From Seriola aureovittata (taxonomy: Eukaryota > Chordata > Actinopteri > Carangiformes > Carangidae), in contig NC_079364.1 in NCBI RefSeq assembly GCF_021018895.1, forward strand, positions 16,758,385-16,822,384: a DNA stretch of 64,000 nt, given 5' to 3'. Of this stretch, positions 1 to 12,096 are shown in pieces (positions within the stretch are counted from its first letter, which is position 1; each line of letters starts with the position of its first letter). The notes below the pieces were generated by a model that had not been told where the DNA came from, did not search any database, and saw nothing but the letters and a program-made list of their open reading frames with translations. A program made the translations under genes and the position numbers.

Positions 1-1067
1 GGCTTGAACAGAGTGGGAGTGGGAACCACATTGTACTGTACTGTACAGAAGGAGAGGGAACACCAGGAGTAATGGTTTATCAGGGGGATTTGGTCTTATC
101 CTGATTGGCTGGGGGCCGAGTTGTGTAGATCGAACACATTGTGAAAGAGTGGAGGAATGAACAGGGTGGGGGGGTGGTACAATGTGCTGAGAGGTTGAAA
201 TGACACCAGATCCATATCATTCTCTTTGCAGTTTAAATGAACTCAAAATAGTACCACACAGCTGTAACTGCCTTTGTAAATGGATAGATGGACGAAAAAC
301 TGACAAGCATACAGAACTGCCAGTTTCAGGCTATGGATAAAACATGGATGAGTAAATCCCTACAAGAATTAGATGCTGAATTTTCCTGCATTGCTGCAAT
401 ACATGTTTGAACAGTTGAAAAGTAGCTCTTCACAGGCTAACAGCAGATTTTATTCAAAGATGATCTTTTTTTTTTTATGTCAAATGATGAAACAAAATCA
501 ATGATTTCTTTCAGGTACCGTCACCTTTTCACTGGATTCTTTCCAAGTATCAGTCTGAGGTAAATGTGTGTGAGTAAGCACAGTAAACAAACAAGGTTAA
601 TGGTCAAACGGTGGTCATGGAGAGCCTTAAATACTGATGTCTGGTACTTTTTTTTTCTAACTCTTGTGCAATACTAATAATAAAAAAAATAAAAATAAAA
701 ATTTTAAAAATACTTAAAATGGCATTGGTGAATTACTACTACTCTACTATTTATAGAATATGACAGTAAAGGACTGTCGGCCATGTCCCAAATCAGGCCA
801 GTATTCACACACATACAAACACACAGACACATAGTTTCCATACTTAGTTCAGGCTTCAGTGAATGTTGTCTTCTGTTATCTCCATTAAGCAGAATAATAA
901 ACAGAATAACCGCTGTAAATATGAATATATCAGGCTGTAAACACATGATATTGTGTAAGGGTTCACTTCAGTTCAGCAGCAGAGGAGTTAAAGTTGCAGT
1001 TTGTCTAATGGGTGATGTCACATCTGCAGCAAACATGATGAACCTTTGCTTTTCCAAGTATTGCATC

Positions 1068-1228
<161 letters not shown>

Positions 1229-1742
1229 GCTTCTGTGTCTAGTCACTGTATTTCGGCAGCCAATCACTGCCATTATGAAAAAATATACACAAATACAACA
1301 GTGTATCCAGTCCAAAAGAAAACAAAAACAAACAAAAAAAATTACAATAATACAAATCATGTCAAGAATGAGAATGAATTGGGCTGCCATAAGAAATCAA
1401 ATGCACAACTCCTTTTCAGATTAAAAACTGAAAGAATATTTTCATATGAGCCAAAGTCTTACAGTACAGTACAGTAACTAGGCTGATATTATTCAAGTCG
1501 AAGAGAGAACACACTATAGGGGAAGAGCTCTGAAAGCACTGAAGTGTAAAAAGTACACTCTTCATCTTCTTTCATCCATTCTCCATGAAGTTATGTAAGC
1601 TTTTCTAGTTGTCGTCTTTTAAATTTTTATGCATTACTGCTATACTTGCTACTCCCATTGATGATTAATGGCTTGTATGCATGTAATTACTTGGGGGGTT
1701 TTGGACTACAGTTATGATTGAAGATGTTATTTGTTTATTTTA

Positions 1743-1744
<2 letters not shown>

Positions 1745-1813
<69 letters not shown>
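1745..1813. repeat. (TG)n microsatellite
   Basis: About 34 TG units in the gene-free left flank. Confidence 0.97.
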
Positions 1814-1815
<2 letters not shown>

Positions 1816-2304
1816 CCACTTCAATAGTTACAATATTATAGAATACAGGTTTATACCTGTGCTTTTCCTATGTCCCATGTCAAAACACCTTCTGTGAAAA
1901 AAAAAAATGTCAAATTGGATTATGAACCATATTTTCTGACAATATTTTCATTCAAATAAAGAGCAAATGTCTGAACTGATTGGACAAAACATTTCCCTGC
2001 AAAATGCATTTCACTTCAAAGAAAGTGAATTGAAATTCCTGGCCTGGACAAGTACAGTACATGTTGTTTTCTTTTAAAAACAATATCAGCCAGAAATATT
2101 TTCTGAGAGAAAAAATGTTATGACTATTTGATTTATATTTATTTTCACTCTTTAAAACGTAATGCTTTCCAAATAAAAAAAACAACAAAAAAATGATGCC
2201 TTTGAGGAACCATCCTAAATTTTATATCACTAAATATTCTGCTCATATATTGTTACACCGCTATTTATTTGTAGTTTTTAGAACATCAACAAAACAAGTG
2301 TGAA

Positions 2305-4103
2305 CAAATACATAATTTCAGCAAAGTTTATTCAGTGACAGGCTGCCACTCATGCCAGGAGCACTAACATAAGTGTGGGACAGGGAGAGAAAAGTACCAA
2401 CATACAAACCACTTCACTGAACAGCTGAACGGGTTCAGTGAAACAAACACCTTAAACAGTTTTTCAAACATGCACACTAGTAATTCTGAATCAAACATAG
2501 GCCACATACAGGGTTTGAAGTACAATGGACACACTACATTTTCACATTTTTTCTGTTTTATAAAAGTAAAACAACAAATGAAAAAAAAAAAACCCTAATC
2601 TATGTGATTGTCATGTTGCCAAACAAGTGTCTTGTACATTACACAAACACTGTGCTGTTGTAAAATGACATTCAATACACTACAATAGAATCTCACATTA
2701 ATGCAAGTATAAACGCCTGTATAACCGACAACAGATATCCACATTAACATTAGCATACTGTGGATCTAAGTGCATCATGTTGTCTGACAGTGATGCTTAC
2801 AGTATGTTATCCATTGATACAGGCTGAATTACAAGTCATAGTATTCTAATATATATTCGTTTACATTTGGATTGTCTTTGCAAATTCACATTTCTGTGCT
2901 CACAGGATACAAACATTATGAATCACAAAAACACAATTAATAAAGGAAAATCCAGTGTTTTTACAACTCCAGTTTACATTTCCAAGTAGTGTTGTTCCTT
3001 TTTTTAATACCTGTAATGTTGTTATCCAATTTTCAGGGTTGAACTTGGGACCAAATGTAAACCATCCCAAACATTTGTGTTCTATTACACATTTTACTTC
3101 AGCTCTGAAGAGTTATTAATGTAAACAGTTACAGTCAGTGTTTGCATATTGCCCCTGATACAGTGTGTGCTCTACCTCAAACACAATTCATCACAGCGTT
3201 CAGTGACATTTGAAAAAGTTTCTGCTGGAAACAATATGTTTTGGTTTTTTTTTTCTCTTTTGCAGAAAGCAGACACTTAAATGTCTCATGTTAAGTTATG
3301 GCTTTTCAATATCAAAGGGTCTCAGTAACAAGTAAATCTTTGATCCAGCAATAGGACAGAAGTTTGTGTGTCACAGGATTATGAAAATAACTGAAAAAGT
3401 AAGCAACACCAGTAAAATCTTTTAAGGCTGGATTTTCTACATAAATGTCAGCAAGATAAAGCGATCGATCACACATTTTTTACACACACACAAAGAATCA
3501 AGTGAAACAGAACAAAGGAGAAACTCCACAAAACACCCGTTACTGTAACACACAAAAAATAGTATAAATTACTACATTTCCACATTAAACCATTATTTCC
3601 TAAGTGCTACATATATGTAATGCCTTTGTTTGTAAGGTAGGCATTAGTAAAAATAATACAAATGCTGTACAGAAACTTGGCAAATATTTCTAATGAGACG
3701 AAATGATCTCAGTAACGAAATAGGAGAATATAAAGAATACTGCACAGTTATAATAAAGCTGTAACTTTCCAGACAAGGTTATTATATCATGGAATTAAAG
3801 AAAAAGCTTGATGTCTAATTATAATATATTTTATAAGCAAGTTTAACATTTTAATAAATGAAGGAGCCCCTGAAACTTATTAATACACCAGACTTCCTAC
3901 AAAAAAAGACAAAAAGACTTCATTCATCCATATTTTATAAATGACTATGAAATCGTGTAGTCGGATGTTTGGTGTATTAAACCATTAACTGTAAATGTAT
4001 TGTAGAAATGTATAAAAATTCTTCATCTAGAAGAACATTTTTGCCATCTGAGAGAAAAAATCAGCAGCTTTGTTGCTTTGCTCTGCAGCCCCTTCTCTAC
4101 ATT
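2305..4103 (-). other. aqp9: Probable aqp9 3' UTR
   Basis: AT-rich sequence without coding potential directly after the aqp9 stop. The first canonical minus-strand AATAAA that I see is at 2332-2327, with an ATTAAA variant near 3003. The true cleavage site cannot be fixed from sequence alone; a much shorter 3' UTR using a variant signal is possible. Confidence 0.35.
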
Positions 4104-4266
4104 TTAACTCATAGTTACTATTTCATATTTGTCCTGGATGTTGTTCTCCTCCTGTTTTTCAGGCTCGGGGTGGTGCAACTCAATGAAGAGAAAGTAAATG
4201 CCCGCTCCAACTGCTCCGCCGACCATGGGCCCTGCCACAGGGATCCACCACCAGCAACCTCCAGCT
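4104..4266 (-). CDS. aqp9: aqp9 coding exon 6 (residues 235-288) and stop
   Basis: 163 coding nt after a CTGCAG acceptor. It encodes helix 6 (WWWIPVAGPMVGGAVGAGIYFLFIEL) and a charged cytoplasmic tail HHPEPEKQEENNIQDKYEIVTMS. The phase-2 junction makes R235 and continues as AGG, matching the AQP9 motif VFRAG. The total of 288 aa is close to human AQP9 (295 aa). The stop codon TAA is at 4106-4104. Confidence 0.95.
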
Positions 4267-7200
4267 CTGCAGTAAGAACATATACACATAAATAATTAGG
4301 AGAAAATACGATTTAACGATGTAGTTACTATTATTTACACGCCGTCACTGCATGAATTAAACCTTTAAAATCTTAAACCTTTGCTTTAATGGGGTGCGGC
4401 ACCACTGAGCAGTACTACACAACCTATCAAGATACTGTAGTTCCTCTGTGTTTCTGAAGGAACTTTGACAAGTCTAAAGACATTACTCAAGTGACAGCAG
4501 ACTAAAAATGTTTAACTAAAACCTTGAATTACAAACTGGGTGCATGAATGAGAAAGTTTCCCAGGCACAGAGAATCTAATGTTACATTCATGTCATTTGG
4601 GGTGGACGGTAGAGAGGAGAAAGATTTACAATTACATTTGCTCATTTGGCAGACACTTTTATCCAAAACGACTTACAAGTGAGAGACATCACTAAAGCTT
4701 CAGTGCAGTAGGAAACTTTGGCATAAGAGGGACACCCCTGCTATGATAGCATTCGTTAGCTTGTTCCGCAATCAGGGAAATTGATATTGTGATGGAGAGA
4801 CTGATTGATTGGCCAGAATAACTAGGAGTTCAGTCTTGAAGAGGGTTAGTTGAAGGTGGCTTTCCTTCATCCATGCGGATATGCCAGAGAGACAGGCTGA
4901 GATCCGTACAGAGACCGAGGGGTCGTGTGGCGGGAACGACAGGGTAGTTGGGTGTCATCTGCATAGCAGTGATATGAGAAGCCATGGGAGCGAATAATTA
5001 AACCCAAGGAGGTGGTGTATATTGCAGAGAGGAGGGGTCCCAGTATTGATACTTGGGATACTTCAGTGGGGAGGGGATGGGATAAAGATGTTTGTCCTTG
5101 CCATGACACACTGTAGGAGCATCCAGTGAGATAAGATTCAAACCAAAAAAGTTGTCAACATTCACGTCATAAGACAACTAAAAGTCATTCATCTTCAGGT
5201 TAGAAATATTATGCATGGACAATACAACACTATATCCTTTAAGTCTGGGTTTAAAGGATAAGCTCAAGATTTGACTACTCTTTTAATTACCTTGAATGGT
5301 TAGACTTTGGCTGATATGAAGCATCCTTGTTGGTTTAGTTTTCAGAAACTTTTACTGTCACAGGTATTTCTAATTGCTAAGTGCGTTAATATCAGAAATG
5401 TTTTCCAATCATAGTTATAAATTGGAAAGACTCTTGAACAATGAAATACACTTTTGATAAATGAAAGACACTTGCATTGCAATATAGGAAGTGAAGGAAG
5501 TGTAGCTTGACCATCACTTGACAAAAAAAGTCAGGGTATCTTGACCTCTGCTGCTTCACTTCCTTTCTTTTCTTTCGCAGGTCCCCCAACACTATAGAAC
5601 TACATTGTTGAATTGCGCAGTTGTCTTTCACATTAAATAATTTACACTGCTTCTCCAATTTGTATGTTTATGTTTGTATCGTCTTACCTGGGGCGAGTTA
5701 TATGCAATTATCCCAGATTACAGTAAAGTCTTAAGAAGCTCTGTGTGTTAGACCTACTGCATGTGTCCTCATTCTCGCTCTGGCTGACCTCAGACGGACT
5801 GTTTTATTTAGCCAGGGAGTAGATTAGAGTCCTTCTGGTCAATGTTGCTGTTAGGAGACTTTACTGCAGGTGAAAGGGCTTCAGTTAACAGAGCTGATGC
5901 ACAGGCCTGAAAGTCAACAAGCGTCTGAGCGGGTCATCTTTTTCTCCTGAAGGGAATTCAGGAAATAGACTACAGGAGGGAGGCGGCTGGATTATAGACT
6001 TTAATCTATTGCCACAGCTAAGATGATCAGGCCAGGAGACAGTGGGTCACATTGACGCAGCATGAACATTTTATGGAGCCAAGTGCCACCCTTCACACTC
6101 AGCCCTCAGCCTGATTTGAGTTTTTTTTTTACATTACATTGCACTGTTTATATCATAAATGTAAAAGATTATGTCTGACTTAGCACATGAAGCACATATG
6201 CATTACATGAAACTGACAGTACCAAGGGCTTATATGTACATTAAAGCAATCGTGCTAGATATTTGTAAGGTCATATGAGCCATCTGGTGATCGTTAAAGC
6301 TGTAGTATGGGGACAGAAAGCATCAGAAAATGTATCTGTCCCAGAGCGAGCTGTAGACTGCTTAATATTGTGTTATTTTGAAGATAAATCAAGAATCCTG
6401 CTTTTAAAATTCCTTAGTTGTTCTGAATAACCTTTTAATCCAGGTCTACGCTTATATTACTCCTTTTAAGGCATCTTTTTTATCCAAGCAGTGCTTTGTT
6501 CTTAATTTAACAACCACATATTCTTTCTTAATGCATTTTAGCACTTCCAAAGGGGTTAGAAAGAAAGGACCAGGACAGAGGCAATGATAAACTGGGCACT
6601 CAGGGCAAAGACACAAACAGCATATATCTGCCACCTGTCGAAACAGAGACAAGCAACATGTGAGTAAAAGAAAGAACAAGACAGGGCGTTGTTCACAGAC
6701 ATGACAACACTGACTTCATCTGGGAATGTTGGTGAAAACCAGAAGAAACACAGTAGATACACCACTTCAATATCACAGGGATTTTGAGGAAAGAGCCTCT
6801 GAACTGGCACAAGAGTCTGTCGCACTGACTGAGTCAACAATGTTAGACTCTGAGCCTCTTCCAGGGATCACAGCATTTTGCCTCAGTAGGAATTAAAGCC
6901 TAAATCAAGTAGCTGGAAAAGAAACTACAAGGTGATACTCAGTTTCAGGAAGAACAATGGGGATTATGTCAACAACACAAAATGGTGGACCAATATTTCA
7001 GCCTTTCACAGATAATCAAGGGGGGATACAGGTTTGCTAATGCAGCCGATATGTGTTTTAAGATTTGGCAAATGTTTCAAGTGGTATAATGCAGGTGTGC
7101 AGCATACAAAATGCCACGGAGTTTATATACATGTGGAGTGACAGCTTTGTTTGCACTCTTGACAAAGTCCAGAGTGAAAGTGAGACAGGGGTGCACCTTG

Positions 7201-8848
7201 TCCCCTCTTCTGTTTGCAGCGTGCAGACAGTATTTCAAATGTACAATTCGTTGATATTAGAGCAGCGCCTTTGCTGTGTGATGTTATTGTTTCTGGTTTT
7301 ATTTAACTGTGGCTGCAGTTGAGAGGGGGTTCCCTCCTCTGCACTGACAAGACATCTGAGGTGGCTGGGGCAGGACAAAGCTGAACATGCAAAAGAGACG
7401 ATATCTCCTGTGTGTCCTGAGCGTGTCTGGGGTTTTCCCAGGACAAGCTCAAGGACAGTGCTGTAAAAGAAATGTTTGGGTTGCTTTGCTTCCCCCTGTT
7501 CACACTGTTAAAGATCCCTTTTACTATCACGTGTGAATACAAGCTGCCTTTTCTGCAACAGAACCAAAGACTCAGATTTACAAGTGTTAAAGGTGTGCAG
7601 TGACGCTTCATGCAAATAAATGATAAAATGTTACATTTACATTAAGTGTTTCTTAGCAAAACACATTTTGTGTATCCCAGAGGCTGTCACACACTGTGGT
7701 GTTGTTGAATGCTTTTCCTTCTTCATAAAACATTTTCAGAGCCATTTGGTAACTTGTACTGTGTATATCCATGTTTACTAACTTTAATTAGCTTTAATTA
7801 TTTGGTGTGTGACAGCCACAACTGTCAGTCATCACCTAGATACATGTGTGTGTAACAGTGCATCCTCGTTCCTGTGCTTGCACAGTTTGTGATTCAAACA
7901 AAGCACTGCTCCGTAGAACTACTCGTGGTCAAAACCTCAACAAAGTGCCTTTAACCAAAAATGTTGTAGATGGTAAATGAATTTTTGCTAAAATGTATAA
8001 CTCCATTTGTGGTTTTAGAGAGTTTACACACTCTTTTAAGACACTTTCACATGCCATAAGAACAATATTTTTTATCCTTCTGATCAAGATATGATACTGA
8101 TTTGAGCATAAACAAAATAATAAAAAAAACAAAACAAAATACAAACTGCTGAGATGACTGGGATAAAATAAAAGGAAGAAAGACAGAATGAGGAACACAC
8201 AATTGTGCCATTTCAGTGATGAAGTGCTGAATATTTCATATTTATGTGCATGGTATCTCTCCCTGTTCACTTGAATCCCAGAGCCCTTTCTAAAATGCAG
8301 AGAAAACATGTATGGTCTTTGAAATATTTATTCACATCGTGAAGAGAGCAGAGATGGAGCCACAAATGTTGCTCTTCATGTGGGACAGGAAAGAGTAACC
8401 GCTTGATCAAACTTGAGTTTCTTACATCACACATTGACTGTGCCTCAGGCAGGCGGCTCAGAAAACATATCTTCCACTTTCTGTACAAGTCCTTCTGATA
8501 ATAATCCCCACATAACTCTCTCTTTCATATTTGTTTCAAACACTGTGCTTTACAGATGACACATCATTAAAATTACCTGAATACGTCCATGCCCCACCCG
8601 GCCACAGCCGTGAAGAACCGCGGGCCGAGGTCTCGAGCCGGGTTGATTGGATAGCCGCAGTTCAGACCCATGGAAACTCCGATGGCCATGATGATCAGGC
8701 CGATGCACAGAGGCTCCATGCCCTTTGGAGCACCAATATTCTTCCTGTCAGTGATGGCCAGGATGCACAGGATCAGAGCGCCAGTTGCAATTACCTTAAG
8801 AGCAAAAGAATAAGGCAAGTAGCAACAGTTATATTCCATTTATTTTGT

Positions 8849-8891
<43 letters not shown>

Positions 8892-11800
8892 AGTTGTAGT
8901 TGTAGTAGAGAGGATGTTTTTCAGTTACCTCATCTGCTATGGTGACCTCTGACCTGCCTCTAAGCTTATTATGGGGCTTCCCCTTTCCCCTGGTTTCAGT
9001 CTGTATGAAACAGCGTTACTATATAGTTTCATATAGCTATATATTTAAAAAAAAAAAAAACATTCCGGGGTGAGATTATCAAAGAGTGTAAATTTTCACA
9101 TAATAACATATTATTTGAAAATATCAAGTTTGTTATACTTTACAGACTCTAATTTGAGCCCTTAAAACCACACAATCGTTGATCCAAATGCCCATTGTCA
9201 AATATCAAAACACATGATTAGAACCTGCTTTTACTCTGAAATTCATTGACATGTCTTGTAATAATTATAACTGAAAGTTAATTGTTAATATTTCTGATGG
9301 TGTAGCTGCTTCGTTTACATCTGTTATGCCTGTAAACGTTGCAGAATTCATGGCTTTGTAAAATCAGTTAAGTAACATAATGCTAATCTCTATCCTATAA
9401 AACAAACTCTTGTTAATGTGAATGTAACCTGAAATTTATATGATCAAAAAAAGAAAGAAAGAAAAAATAGATTAACAGATTAGACTTTAACATCCTAATT
9501 ACCTTCTCAAATGCACAAACTAACATGTCCATCTCACCTCGTACTCATCCAGAACAGATGGTAGTTATTCTCAGCATCAAAGCAGAATTGTTCATACATC
9601 AGTAAACAACTCCATTTATGCCTATTGTCATACCCATGACTGCACAAAATGTACACTCACACATGCGCCTCTGTATGCTTTAGTGACTTCCACATACACA
9701 GAATCTTTTTGGAAAATGTTTGGTATCTCAATGATAATCAATGATTACACATTTAAAAAAAGAGGAAAAAGCCTTCCAAAGCTAATTACTAATATAAGTT
9801 TAAAAAATTGTTTCTAATTTTCATGTTCTCAGGCAGGTTGTGTAAAGTATTACCATCCATGTGGATATAGTATATTTTCAGGGGAAATACAAGTTAGTGT
9901 TAAGCCCCCACCTGATCAACAAACCCATTTATGACTGAGAGATGTTGTGCAGGATAAGATGCAAATATGTTGGCTGTGGCATTGGCACCAGTAACAGCAA
10001 ATTCTCCATTGGTATATTCCATCAAAGCATCTGTGGAAAAGAAAATACAATAAAGGTAAGCAATTGTTTATTGCAATTATTACAACTATCACAACTTTTT
10101 TGTGTTTTAATATTAATAAGTCAGACATAAAAACAAGGCGCCATCTCACGAAGCGGGATCAATAAATTAGCTTCACTTCAATAACCAGTTATTCTCACTT
10201 TCTGAGACAGTTCTCTGGTAGTGATGACATTTATACATTTACACCTACCATAATACAACCCATAGACAGCACAAGATCCAGCAAAAGCACCCAGGAATTG
10301 TGCCACCACATACACAGGAAACTTCTTCAGCGGTAGCTTCCCCAGGATCACCATGGCCAGAGAGACCGCCGGGTTCACATGGGCTCCTGGAACAACGCAA
10401 CAAAACAAATGAGCAAGAGCAAGTAACACTTCCGTAAGTTGCACCTAAAACATAACAGACAGTACAGTATTTTAAAAAGAAGAGTAGAACAACAACTGGA
10501 AGTGACAGAAAAGAACCAAATGAAAAATACCCATCACCAGTTAAAGCCCTGTCTGACCAATAGTCTACTACCCAAAGATCTTCAGTTTATCATCACATCA
10601 GATATAAGAGCAGCAACTCCTCACACTTTAGAAGCTGGAATCAAAAAATGAAAAATGACTTCAAACAGTCTACTCTATGACTCACGAGGAAAAACAATCG
10701 AAATTGATGCAGAAGAACCAGAGATATATGTTTTTCTTCCTTGCAACTCAGCCACAGACAGTATGATTGGAGACGTGGGTGTGTAAGCGGCTAATGCAAC
10801 CTTGAGGCAGGATTTTGTAGTCTTCAGACTCGACAGACGATGAATCAAGCTTGAGGGAATGTACGAGACTTCACGCAGTTTCCTCTGGAGCCACAAAAGG
10901 CTTTATATAACTTCTCTTCACGTATGTTTTGGTATTCGCCAAGACCTCTGATGTGTAAAATGGATGGAGTTCCCCTTTAAATGATTGATTATCAAAATAG
11001 TTGCTGATTATTTTTCTTATTCTTCTTGACTAATTGATTAATTGACTAAGCGACTAATTAGCCAAGCATTTTAAGTCTTTTTCGTCATCTTTTACGAGAC
11101 AAGGTAAGTGGATTAAAACAGTCAGTGATGAGCTGTCTGATTATTTAGTGCCTGAGTTTAAACCCTCTGTTGTTCATTCATTCAAAACTTTCAGGCTATT
11201 TTCAAACAAAGGGCACTGGGTTTGTATGGCTGTCAGAGTCGGCCTGTTTTCTTATATTCTACATTGTCTCTAAATGTTTGAACACATTCCAGTTCACCAC
11301 AGCCCAGTTGTTACTGGGCTGTAGCGGCAGTGTGGGGTCATTTATTTAACACTCTGGGATCTTGGCTTTGACCTCGCTGTGGTAACACCACTGGGGGTAT
11401 CAGCCATGCGCCCATTGTTAATCTCCCCATCCTGTTCACAAACACTGACCACGACAACCAGCCAGACCTGCCTGCCTGAATTGCATCTGACATAATCTGC
11501 CTGAATCTGCTTAAGGCACACGTAGACTGCAGGTCATTAGAGTGACCATGATGTGTCACACTTACGGTACACTGTCATCTAAAATCTGAGACTACAAAGT
11601 GAAAACAACTGTGTTTTCTTCTCCTATGGGGCCGTCCTGCCAGGGAAGCCTAGAAAGCCAGGCTTGTCACACCTGACCCCCCCTCCTCTCCAGAGACCCA
11701 TGCCCCAGTAAAGCTCATTAGTCCAATACCTATGATCATCTTCAGAGATGTCGTTGGACAGAAGCTTCCCACTGAGCTGTGGACCCTGGGGCTGAATGGC

Positions 11801-12060
11801 CCAGTCATGCAGCAAAAGCTCTCCATATATTAACCTCCCTGTCCTCAGGCTTTGCTACTATTCCTCTGAAGCTCTACAACTCCTCTCATTAAACGTGTAG
11901 CACAAGTATCACTGTAACATGAGTCAGAGCGATCGCCACAACCAAACTAAACAACAACAAAAACACGTAAAGCTCATTTAAATGTGTACCACTTTCCATT
12001 TTCCAAATTACTCAATGAATAATTTTTGATCTCTTCAAACTAGGTACAGTATATTTCCTC

Positions 12061-12096
<36 letters not shown>

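Larger units (their letters stand above)
8795..9911 (-). other. aqp9: aqp9 intron 4
   Basis: 1.1 kb intron. It holds a (GTT)n tract near the exon 5 acceptor, a perfect DR1 element at 8943-8955 and otherwise AT-rich unique sequence. Confidence 0.8.

Noticed and set aside
4867..5109. 80-aa minus frame with YADDTQL considered as a host gene
   Set aside because: It is a reverse transcriptase fragment of a LINE, truncated and frame-shifted, inside an aqp9 intron.
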